NCBI GenBank assembly: GCA_036477795.1
Contig: JAZGDL010000090.1
Location: 1-5,448 of the forward strand
DNA from: JAZGDL01 sp036477795
GTDB lineage: Bacteria; Planctomycetota; Phycisphaerae; UBA1845
Reading direction: 5' to 3'
Length of the DNA: 5,448 bases
Position numbers and translations under genes: made by a program. Positions 1-5,405 of this stretch are shown here, piece after piece; the first letter of the stretch is position 1, and the number at the start of each line of letters is the position of its first letter. The notes under the pieces were generated by a model, which saw only the letters and a program-made list of their open reading frames with translations, was not told where the DNA came from and searched no databases.

Positions 1-46
1 CGATTTAGCTTGGGTGCCGGCCTGACCTGACCCAGCCTTTCCGGTC

Positions 47-122
47 CGCTGGTGCGAGAATCCTTTCTCGCACCCCAGCACGGATCGCTGGTGCGAGAAT
101 CCTTTCTCGCACCCCGGCATGG
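47..122. repeat. Two tandem copies of a hairpin-forming repeat
   Basis: Two 37-base copies (47-83 and 86-122) lie 39 bases apart and differ at only two positions. Each contains a perfect 10-bp inverted repeat, GGTGCGAGAA / TTCTCGCACC, around the loop TCCT (51-74 and 90-113). There is no T-run after either stem, so a classical intrinsic terminator is not supported. The core GCGAGAATCCTTTCTCG recurs in near-identical form at 5176-5192, so this is a dispersed repeat family. Reading through it gives a short open frame with a duplicated peptide, which I regard as repeat-derived and not a gene. I see nothing else in the first 239 bases: no tRNA and no convincing promoter. Confidence 0.9.
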
Positions 123-239
123 GCTGAGACACGCCATGCCTACGGTTTTTCGCTGTCCATCCAACGTGATCGCGACTATCCTGATACCGTGCTTCAAAAA
201 TGCCAGGACTATTTCGCAGCAGGCGCCCCATCGTCGGTG

Positions 240-1133
240 ATGATTTCACCGAAGCGTTTTCTACGCGGCGTGGTCCGCACGGCGGGCCCTGCTTTGCGCC
301 GTGCTGCCGGCGGTTTTGCGGTGCTGCGCTGCGGGCTGGCGGCGTTGATGATCCTGCTCGCCAGCCAGGCTGTGGGGTGCTCGACCAAGAGGTTTTACAA
401 GAAACCCTGGATGACTACCAAGGGGGACGTTGCCCGCTATCTGGACGAAGCCCTGCAACACGAAAACGCCGACGTTCGCCGCGATAACATCGTACACGTA
501 TCCAAGACCCGCTACGCCGGCCACGATACGGTGATCGAGGCATGCTGCTTCATCGCCCGAAACGATCGCAGCGCCAGCGTCCGTGTGGCGGCCATCCGGT
601 TGGTGGCGGAATCGCTGCGCCGCGACGCGGCCGTCGCCCTCCTCGACATGCTGGACAATCGCGATCAGGCCGTATCAGCCGAAGCACGTGTGCACGAAGA
701 GATTGTCAATGGCCTGTACTTCATGCAGCGTAACGGGTCGATTCCCGATCCGCTTGGAGCCCGCGTGGTCCAAACGGCGGCGCGGTTGCTGCGCGGTGGA
801 CCATCGCGTGACGTTAGAATCTGCGCCGCGCGGCTGCTTGGCGCCTATCCCGAGCCTGCCTCGATCGACGCGTTGATCGCGGCCTTGAACGACAAGGACT
901 TCGGCGTGATTTACCATGCGGACCGGTCGCTCATGCAGCTTACGGGGGTGCGTCACGATCGCGATGCCCGGGCCTGGCGGGCCTGGCTGGCGTCGGCAAA
1001 GGATCCGTTTGTGATGCACGGCCGGCTAGACGCCGAACTGGAGCCTCCGGCCAAGCCGCGTTGGTGGCAGCGCGCGGGCCATTCCGTTCGGCGGGCATTC
1101 ACCGGAGCGGATTCCACGGATGATCATCATTGA
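240..1133 (+). CDS. HEAT-repeat lipoprotein (predicted, exported)
   Basis: This encodes a protein of 297 residues from ATG 240. The N-terminus is arginine-rich, followed by a hydrophobic stretch (about residues 32-41) and a lipobox-like ASQAVGC with Cys47, so a lipid-anchored exported protein is likely. The rest is helical repeat: ENADVRRDN (about 75-83), SASVRVAAIRLVAE, then SRDVRICAARLLGAYPEP (from about 189) and IDALIAALNDKDFGV (209-223), with the spaced D-x-x-V-R and A-A-x-x-L pattern of HEAT/PBS repeats. It ends with LTGV (234-237) and an aromatic AWRAWL (245-250), a tail I recall from planctomycete HEAT proteins. HEAT repeats are protein-binding scaffolds; no catalytic motif is visible and the partner is unknown. 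The start is uncertain: GTG 189 or GTG 237 would extend it, while GTG 321 would leave a compact 20-residue lipoprotein signal. None has a clear Shine-Dalgarno site. Confidence 0.82.
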   Translation: MISPKRFLRGVVRTAGPALRRAAGGFAVLRCGLAALMILLASQAVGCSTKRFYKKPWMTTKGDVARYLDEALQHENADVRRDNIVHVSKTRYAGHDTVIEACCFIARNDRSASVRVAAIRLVAESLRRDAAVALLDMLDNRDQAVSAEARVHEEIVNGLYFMQRNGSIPDPLGARVVQTAARLLRGGPSRDVRICAARLLGAYPEPASIDALIAALNDKDFGVIYHADRSLMQLTGVRHDRDARAWRAWLASAKDPFVMHGRLDAELEPPAKPRWWQRAGHSVRRAFTGADSTDDHH

Positions 1134-1447
1134 GCCCTGTAGTTCCAACGCGTGTGCGTGAGGCGGGGCGGGGCCTTTGGTCCTGGCGTCTGCCAAACGG
1201 CAGGCCACTTCTGACGTGGTCTACTTGTGGTGGGCGTCGTCGGTGTTTTGATGGGTACGGTTGGAGTTGGATGTTGTACTGAAGCAATGGGTTCGGGGAG
1301 AAGTAGTCTATATCACCGTGCGCGAATATGCAGTGCTTATCCGAGCCCCAAGCGCCAGCGCGGGGTCTGGCAACCCGTCGCTTGCGCTCCGGGCTCTGAG
1401 CGGAGTTGCACATTTGCGCACGGTCATTTAGGGAGTACGCTCCAGCG
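1134..1447. other. Intergenic gap with a long palindrome and no gene
   Basis: This 314-base gap separates the HEAT lipoprotein from the dehydrogenase. Its right half is filled by the imperfect palindrome annotated separately. The left half (1134-1307) is G/T-rich on the plus strand and contains only a small hairpin, CTGCC / GGCAG around AAAC (1190-1203), with no T-run. Open frames here on either strand run through the palindrome or overlap the flanking genes and have no recognisable domain. A promoter for the downstream cluster is expected here, but I could not identify a convincing -35/-10 pair. GGGAG at 1431-1435 is the best ribosome-binding site candidate for the dehydrogenase, although its 12-base spacing to GTG 1448 is long. 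Confidence 0.6.
1308..1431. repeat. Long imperfect palindrome (SPKRQRG-type dispersed repeat, MITE-like)
   Basis: The core inverted repeat has 23-base arms at 1343-1365 and 1374-1396 (18 of 23 positions pair by hand) around an 8-base loop. The palindrome continues outward without length change. ACCGTGCGC at 1315-1323 is matched by GCGCACGGT at 1416-1424, and weaker pairing reaches about 1308 and 1431, giving arms of roughly 58 bases with about 42 paired. The plus strand reads SPKRQRGV and the minus strand SPERKRRV, peptides I recognise from memory as recurrent translations of a repeat abundant in planctomycete genomes. No transposase is present. A small non-autonomous element or a REP-like structural repeat is the likeliest explanation. 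Confidence 0.8.
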
Positions 1448-2407
1448 GTGCGCGCAATCACGTTTTCAGATTCTCTGAAGTATACCGACAACTATCCGGA
1501 ACCTAAATGCGCGGACGGTGAGTGCATGGTGCGGGTCCACATGGCCGGCATCTGCGCTACGGACCTGCATATCACCCGCGGCCACATGGATTTCTGCGGC
1601 GTGCTGGGCCACGAGATGGTGGGCACGGTGGTAGCCGGCTCGAGCGAATGGAAGAACCGGCGGGTGGCCTGCGAGATCAACTGCGTCTGTCGCCGTTGTG
1701 ACATGTGTAAAGCCGGTCTCTCCGCGCACTGCCGCGACCGAACCGTTCTTGGCATCTCCGGGCGGGACGGCTGCTTCGCCGACCTGGTCGCGGTCCCTGA
1801 GCACAATCTCCACGCGGTGCCCGACACCATATCAGACGAAGAGGCGGTGTTCATTGAGCCCCTGGCAGCCGCCTATCAGGTCATCAAACAGGTTTCGATC
1901 GAACCGCGGATGCAGGTGGCGGTGGTGGGCAGCGGTCGTCTGGGACTGTTGATCGCTCAGGTGCTGGCCTCCACCGGGTGCCGATTGGAAGTCGTCGGCC
2001 GCAATCCCAAGACGCTGCTGTTTTGCGAGAAGAAGCGGATTCAGTCCACGTCAGTCGATGATCTGGTGCCCCGCAACGATCGCGACGTTGTGGTGGAGTG
2101 CACCGGGTCGCCGGCCGGTCTGGAGATCGCGCTGGCCATGGTGCGGCCGCGCGGGACCATCGTCCTCAAGAGCACGCACGCCGAGCCCGAGCGACTGAAT
2201 CTGTCGCAGGCGGTAGTCAATGAAGTTAACATCATCGGCAGCCGTTGCGGCCCCTTCCCCGATGCCATCAATGCGTTGGCCCGTCGGGAGGTGGAGGTCT
2301 CTTCCATGGTGGCCCGTGCCTATCGGATCGAACGAGGCGCAGAAGCGTTCGAAGCCTCCTTGGACCCGCAGAACATCAAAGTGTTGCTGAAGATAAATCC
2401 GCGCTGA
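1448..2407 (+). CDS. Zinc-dependent medium-chain dehydrogenase (alcohol dehydrogenase-like)
   Basis: This encodes 319 residues from GTG 1448, chosen because MRAITFSDSLKY is a typical family N-terminus; the frame is open back to a TTG at 1406. The GroES-like catalytic domain comes first. Catalytic-zinc ligand candidates are Cys36 (GICATD), His55-Glu56 (GHE) and Glu137 (IEPLAAA). The structural-zinc set is complete: Cys81, Cys84, Cys87 and Cys95 with C-x2-C-x2-C-x7-C spacing. A Rossmann NAD(P) domain follows with GSGRLG at 161-166. The second strand ends VVGRN with an arginine and no acidic residue, which suggests NADP(H) preference (inference). The C-terminal half carries VVECTGSP, RGTIVLKST and GSRCGPF, typical of the COG1063-like subgroup. 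It should oxidise an alcohol or reduce an aldehyde or ketone in the cytosol, but the substrate cannot be read from sequence. It may head the cluster that continues with pgeF 75 bases downstream. Confidence 0.9.
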   Translation: MRAITFSDSLKYTDNYPEPKCADGECMVRVHMAGICATDLHITRGHMDFCGVLGHEMVGTVVAGSSEWKNRRVACEINCVCRRCDMCKAGLSAHCRDRTVLGISGRDGCFADLVAVPEHNLHAVPDTISDEEAVFIEPLAAAYQVIKQVSIEPRMQVAVVGSGRLGLLIAQVLASTGCRLEVVGRNPKTLLFCEKKRIQSTSVDDLVPRNDRDVVVECTGSPAGLEIALAMVRPRGTIVLKSTHAEPERLNLSQAVVNEVNIIGSRCGPFPDAINALARREVEVSSMVARAYRIERGAEAFEASLDPQNIKVLLKINPR

Positions 2408-2444
2408 CCGGCCGATGGGAGCATGACGGAAGAGTGAAGAGTAG

Positions 2445-2462
2445 GGCAGGCGGTCGCCTGCC
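2445..2462. repeat. Small perfect palindrome between dehydrogenase and pgeF
   Basis: GGCAGGCG and CGCCTGCC form a perfect 8-bp inverted repeat around GT. It sits 38 bases after the dehydrogenase stop and just before the pgeF start region. It has no following T-run, so transcription probably reads through. It resembles the short GC-rich palindromes elsewhere in the window and may be another dispersed repeat; it could also stabilise or attenuate the messenger between the two genes. Function is not shown. Confidence 0.6.
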
Positions 2463-2468
2463 TTCGCA

Positions 2469-2489
2469 GTGAAGAGTGAAGAGTGAAGA
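2469..2489 (+). repeat. Tandem heptamer (GTGAAGA x3) carrying the pgeF start codon
   Basis: Three perfect GTGAAGA units lie at 2469-2475, 2476-2482 and 2483-2489, with an isolated fourth copy at 2434-2440 beyond the palindrome. The third unit provides GTG 2483, the first possible in-frame pgeF start, because the in-frame TGA at 2477-2479 blocks anything further upstream. The preceding units place a purine-rich GAAGAG (2471-2476) six bases before the start, which could act as a weak ribosome-binding site. Changes in copy number would therefore alter the leader but not the reading frame of the last GTG. Confidence 0.75.
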
Positions 2490-3277
2490 GTCCTCCGTCA
2501 TTCTGGACGTCACCGCTGCTGGCGGGCGAACCGCGCCTGGTTCACGGTGTCACGCAAGATGCCGGCAATATGGCACTGACCGTGGGGCCCGACCAGGCCG
2601 GTACCGTGGATCGACGAAGACGGGTCTGCGAAGCATTGTCGCTGCCGTTTGAGCGTTTGACGCTGGGCCGGCAGGTCCACGGCACCGCTGTGGCGGTCGT
2701 GACCGGCGATCGGATCGGGTGCGGCCGGGAGAATTCAACTACCAGGATCGCCGACGTCGACGGCCTGATGACCGACCAGCCCGATGTGCCGCTGATGGTG
2801 CTCAGCGCGGACTGCTGCCTGATGGTGGTGTATGATCCGAGGCGCCCGGCGCTCGGTGTGGGCCACGCGGGTTGGCGGGGGACGGCGGCTGGTATGGCGA
2901 GAAACCTGGTCAAAACGATGGTCGATTCATTCGGGTGTCAGCCGGAGGCACTACTGGCGGCGCTCTCCCCCTGTGCCGGCGTGTGCTGTTACGCGGTGGG
3001 GACCGATGTTGAAGAGGCGTTTGAGGAGCACGGGCGGGCAAGCCGCCCGTGGCACCCAGAGCGCGGACACGTTACCTCAACCATACGGCAACGCCGGGGT
3101 AGCGCCATGTATCTCGACCTCGCCCAGGCCAATCGTCTGCAACTGCAATCCTGCGGCCTGGGTGCGGATCGTGTCGACGTGGCCGGCGTGTGCACCATCT
3201 GCTGCGACACCTATTTCTCCTACCGCCGCGACGGCGAGTCGGCAGGCCAGTTCGCGTTGATTGCAGCACTTAGCTGA
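2483..3277 (+). CDS. pgeF: PgeF/YfiH-family protein (polyphenol oxidase/laccase domain; purine nucleoside enzyme)
   Basis: This encodes 264 residues, close to the usual length of the family. The fold signature runs in order: RQVHG (63-67), DGLMTD (93-98), ADC (109-111), GHAGWRGT (127-134), CCYAVG (168-173) and a C-terminal CDTYFSYRRDG (241-251). His66, Cys111 and His128 match the conserved metal-binding triad. Family members were first called multicopper polyphenol oxidases. They are now known as zinc-dependent purine nucleoside enzymes (phosphorolysis/deamination, LACC1/YfiH type) and, as PgeF in E. coli, limit serine misincorporation into peptidoglycan precursors; the substrate here is unproven. 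Some usual positions differ: ADCCLM for the common ADCxPV, SPCAGVCCYAV for GPxIGPCCYEV, and Gln256 where Arg is usual. Residues 183-206 are unusually Arg/His-rich because a palindromic repeat is read in frame there. GTG 2483 is the earliest possible start. The stop lies 14 bases before the next gene's ATG. Confidence 0.93.
   Translation: MKSPPSFWTSPLLAGEPRLVHGVTQDAGNMALTVGPDQAGTVDRRRRVCEALSLPFERLTLGRQVHGTAVAVVTGDRIGCGRENSTTRIADVDGLMTDQPDVPLMVLSADCCLMVVYDPRRPALGVGHAGWRGTAAGMARNLVKTMVDSFGCQPEALLAALSPCAGVCCYAVGTDVEEAFEEHGRASRPWHPERGHVTSTIRQRRGSAMYLDLAQANRLQLQSCGLGADRVDVAGVCTICCDTYFSYRRDGESAGQFALIAALS
3029..3051. repeat. Palindromic repeat embedded in the pgeF reading frame
   Basis: A perfect 9-bp inverted repeat, CACGGGCGG / CCGCCCGTG, surrounds the loop GCAAG and is followed by GCACCC. 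I recall this type of sequence as a common intergenic repeat in planctomycete-like genomes. Here it is read in frame as HGRASRPWH (about residues 183-191). It falls between the conserved CCYAVG block and the YLDL segment, where family members vary in length, so it probably forms a surface loop. Confidence 0.65.
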
Positions 3278-3291
3278 CCTGCTATCCTGTG

Positions 3292-5106
3292 ATGCAGCGC
3301 GTGGGAATCGCCGGCGTGGATAAGAAAACGACGGACAGCACGGGCATCGGCCGACATCCTCTACTGGGTTGGATGCTCGTCTTTGCGGTGGCCTTGGCGC
3401 TTCGCGTCCATTACCTCCATCAGATCGAAGGCCTGGTCTACTTTTATCATCTCGTAGGAGACGCAGCCGGTTACGATGAGTGGGGGCAACGCCTGGCAGG
3501 CGGCGAATGGTGGTGGCCTGAGACGTTTTATCAGGCGCCGCTCTACCCCTATTTTCTGGCCGGTACGTACAAACTGTTGGGACACGATACCTGGGCCCTG
3601 CGCCTGGTGCAGTGCGTCTTGGGCGCAGCAGGTTGTGTTATGGTGGCCTTGGCGGGTGATCGGTTCTTTTCACGTCGTGCGGGGCTGGCGGCGGGGTTGC
3701 TGATGGCCCTCTATCCCCCGGCGATCTATTTCGACGGTATCGTGCAGAAGGCTTCGCTGGGGTTCGTGCTGACAGCCGGCCTGCTGTGGGCGTTGGGAAC
3801 AGGTGCCAAGCGACCGTCCAAGTGGTTGTGGCTGACGGTGGGCGTGCTGCTGGGGTTACTTGCCCTGACGCGGGAGAACGCGTTGGCGTTGGGGCCTGTT
3901 GTGGTGGCCTGGCTGGTATTTTGGTTGCCCTCAAGGTCCTTACGCGGACCGCTCCCTTACGGTCGCGGCTCGGATGGGACGCGCGGGTGCCCGCGGACCG
4001 ATCGGTGGGCGGCGGTGGCGATGGTTGTCGCTGGTTTGGGGTTGACGCTGCTGCCGGTGGGCTTTCACAACCAGCGCGTGGGCGGCGAGTTTTCGTTAAC
4101 CACCTTTCAGATGGGCCCCAACTTCTACATGGGCAATCACGCCGAGGCGGACGGGCGGTACAAACCGATGGTTGCGGGCCGGGAGACGCCCCAGTTCGAG
4201 CGGGCCGACGCCACCATGTTTGCGGAGCGGGCCATGGGCCGGACGCTGACGCCGCGCGAAGTGTCGCACTACTGGCTGGCCCAGTCCTGGAAGTACATCC
4301 GATCCGACCCCTTCGGATGGCTGCGCTTGTTGGGGCTTAAGTGGTGCCTGACCTGGAACCGGTACGAGATTCCGGATACCGAGGGCTACTTCATCTATCG
4401 TGAATTCTCGCCGCTGCTTAGTCTCTTGGGGCGGGTGCTGCACTTCGGTGTTCTTTGCCCGCTTGCGGTTCTGGGGGTGGCGCTGACCTGGTCACGCCGG
4501 CGGGAGCTTGCTTTGCTCTACGTGTTGGCCTTGGTGACGGCGGGGGCCGTCGCGCTGTTCTACGTGTTTGGACGGTACCGCCTTCCGCTGGTGCCGATTC
4601 TGGGAATCTTTGCGGGAGCCGGGGTGGTCGAGACCCTGGGCTGTGTGACAACGCGTCGCTGGCCGGCGCTGGCTGGGGCGCTTGCCATCGCCCTTGCTGC
4701 GGCTGTGTGGGTCAATTGGCCGATCAATCCCGAGACCAAAATGAATGCCAGCCAGTGGGGCAATCTCGGCGTGGTGCTGGCCCAGCGTGACCGGCTGAAC
4801 CAAGCCTTGCCTTGCTTTGAGCAGGCCGTCGCGATGTATCCGCAAGCGCCGCGTTTGCAGCAGTTCTTAGCTGACGCGCTGTCGCTAGCCGGCCGTTACG
4901 CGGAGGCAATACCGCACTACCGCAAGGCCACCCAACTGGAGCCGAGGCGGGCCCACGCACATTTCAACTTGGCCGTCGCCCTGGAGCGTGTAGGGCGAAT
5001 CGATGAGGCGATTGAGGATTACCACAAAGCGGTGGATATCGATCCAACGGATCAGGAAGCGCTCAAAGCAATCGAACGCCTGACCGGCGCCAATCGATCA
5101 AACTGA
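3292..5106 (+). CDS. GT-C membrane glycosyltransferase (PMT_2/GT39-like) with C-terminal TPRs
   Basis: This encodes 604 residues from ATG 3292; GTG 3289 directly before it adds one residue, and neither has a clear ribosome-binding site. After a short cytoplasmic N-terminus, TM1 (about 23-41) leads to a first external loop with GDAAGYDEW, whose Asp57 is placed like the catalytic Asp of GT-C enzymes, then FYQAPLYPYFLAG (79-91). Hydrophobic helices follow at about 103-123, 130-148, 154-170, 178-193, 197-212 and 239-258. TREN at 193-196 and FGRYRLPLVPI (426-436) are typical of dolichyl- or undecaprenyl-phosphate-sugar transferases. After the last helix (about 459-476), three TPR units occupy roughly 487-587 (LGVVLAQ..ALPCFEQAV; ADALSLAGRYAEAIPHYRKA; LAVALERVGRIDEAIEDYHKA). 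The likely job is moving a sugar from a polyprenyl-phosphate donor onto a protein or glycan outside the membrane, with TPRs binding a partner. The acceptor is unknown. An Arg-rich loop at 214-237 comes from an inserted repeat. Confidence 0.88.
   Translation: MQRVGIAGVDKKTTDSTGIGRHPLLGWMLVFAVALALRVHYLHQIEGLVYFYHLVGDAAGYDEWGQRLAGGEWWWPETFYQAPLYPYFLAGTYKLLGHDTWALRLVQCVLGAAGCVMVALAGDRFFSRRAGLAAGLLMALYPPAIYFDGIVQKASLGFVLTAGLLWALGTGAKRPSKWLWLTVGVLLGLLALTRENALALGPVVVAWLVFWLPSRSLRGPLPYGRGSDGTRGCPRTDRWAAVAMVVAGLGLTLLPVGFHNQRVGGEFSLTTFQMGPNFYMGNHAEADGRYKPMVAGRETPQFERADATMFAERAMGRTLTPREVSHYWLAQSWKYIRSDPFGWLRLLGLKWCLTWNRYEIPDTEGYFIYREFSPLLSLLGRVLHFGVLCPLAVLGVALTWSRRRELALLYVLALVTAGAVALFYVFGRYRLPLVPILGIFAGAGVVETLGCVTTRRWPALAGALAIALAAAVWVNWPINPETKMNASQWGNLGVVLAQRDRLNQALPCFEQAVAMYPQAPRLQQFLADALSLAGRYAEAIPHYRKATQLEPRRAHAHFNLAVALERVGRIDEAIEDYHKAVDIDPTDQEALKAIERLTGANRSN
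3935..3996. repeat. Dispersed repeat read in frame within the glycosyltransferase gene
   Basis: The segment CTCCCTTACGGTCGCGGCTC (3952-3971) is flanked by short inverted repeats: GGTCC / GGACC (3935-3939, 3946-3950), CGCGGACCG / CGGTCGCG (3943-3951, 3960-3967, one bulge) and CGCGGG / CCCGCG (3982-3987, 3990-3995). It is translated as SLRGPLPYGRGSDGTRGC. From memory, GPLPYGRGSD recurs in unrelated predicted proteins of planctomycetes and allied groups as the translation of an interspersed repeat. It lies between two membrane helices in a loop predicted to be cytoplasmic, and the frame stays open through it. Confidence 0.75.
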
Positions 5107-5116
5107 TGAGGTGGCA

Positions 5117-5186
5117 CGCTGGAGCGAGACGTCGCTGGAGCAAGAATCATCGCTGGAGCGAGAATCATCGCTGAAGCGAGAATCCC
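5117..5186. repeat. Degenerate 18-base tandem units after the glycosyltransferase gene
   Basis: Four head-to-tail units begin with CGCTGGAGCGAGA or a close variant: 5117-5132 (16 bases), 5133-5150, 5151-5168 and 5169-5186. Units two and three differ at one base. The last unit merges into the hairpin at 5176-5225. They start 11 bases after the stop codon, so they form the 3' end of the messenger if transcription continues. Confidence 0.8.
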
Positions 5187-5225
5187 TTCTCGGTCCTCCC
5201 GCGGACGCCGAGAAAGGATTCTCGG
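5176..5225. repeat. Nested long hairpin, same family as the left-edge repeat
   Basis: Arms 5176-5193 and 5208-5225 pair at 16 of 18 positions around a 14-base loop. Each arm is itself nearly self-complementary (GAGAA..TTCTC), so it can fold as one long stem or as two small hairpins, as a cruciform would. The core matches the repeat at 47-122. It could act as a messenger 3'-end stabiliser or a Rho-independent-like stop for the upstream gene, but there is no T-run on either side. Confidence 0.8.
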
Positions 5226-5333
5226 CAGAGCCTGCGGAACCTGCGGAGCGGGCCTCAACGACGTTCCAAATCTGATCACAGAACCCCCGCGGCCCCGCAC
5301 ACTAAGGAAGGAAAGCGTACGAAGAAATTCACA

Positions 5334-5369
5334 TCGCGGTAGGGATGGCCCTTTCGGGCCACCCCCCGC
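5334..5369 (-). ncRNA. Group II intron domain VI-like hairpin with bulged branch-point A
   Basis: On the minus strand, GCGG pairs with CCGC, GGGG with TCCC (one G-T wobble) and TGGCCC with GGGCCA, closed by a GAAA tetraloop (plus-strand TTTC at 5352-5355). The only unpaired bases in the stem are T and A at 5341-5340 on the 3' side. The A at 5340 lies 7 bases before the predicted 3' splice site, the position of the lariat branch point in group II introns. Confidence 0.78.
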
Positions 5370-5372
5370 ACA

Positions 5373-5405
5373 GATCCGTACGTGAAGAATTACCTCATAC
5401 GGCTC
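5373..5405 (-). ncRNA. Group II intron domain V-like catalytic hairpin
   Basis: On the minus strand this starts GAGCCGTATGAGG and ends CACGTACGGATC. It has the domain V layout: a lower stem (GAGCCGTA with TACGGATC), a two-base CG bulge on the 3' side, and an upper stem of about five pairs. It includes the AGC catalytic-triad position. It is 33 bases rather than the usual 34. The usual G-U wobble opposite the triad G is a G/A mismatch here, and the apical loop is TAATT rather than a GNRA tetraloop. The copy may be divergent or decayed. Confidence 0.75.

Noticed and set aside
160..190. Promoter with TATCCT as a -10 box before the lipoprotein gene
   Set aside because: There is no supporting -35 element at the right distance, and the true start codon is uncertain.
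52..240. Small plus-strand open frame with a duplicated MRESFLAP / VRESFLAP peptide
   Set aside because: It is the translation of the tandem hairpin repeat and has no ribosome-binding site or domain.
1190..1203. Terminator after the HEAT lipoprotein gene
   Set aside because: The stem has only five pairs and no T-run follows.
1099..1491. 130-residue minus-strand open frame across the intergenic gap
   Set aside because: It runs through the palindrome (SPERKRRV) and overlaps the ends of two well-supported plus-strand genes; no domain is recognisable.
3944..4000. Direct repeats GCGGACCG (3944-3951 and 3993-4000) as a possible target-site duplication
   Set aside because: The 49-base period is not a multiple of three, so removing one copy plus the insert would break the open frame; the inserted unit ends are also unclear.
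3786..4340. 184-residue plus-strand open frame inside the glycosyltransferase gene
   Set aside because: It is a GC-rich shadow in another frame; the membrane-protein frame has clear helices and family motifs on both sides.
5176..5225. Intrinsic terminator for the glycosyltransferase gene
   Set aside because: The stem is strong but lacks a T-run on either strand, so it is listed as a repeat only.
5052..5300. Minus-strand open frame at the right side, in frame with an open stretch through the intron end
   Set aside because: It is composed of tandem repeats and the antisense of the TPR coding region, and no protein family is recognisable. The in-frame extension through the intron RNA is a known kind of artefact.
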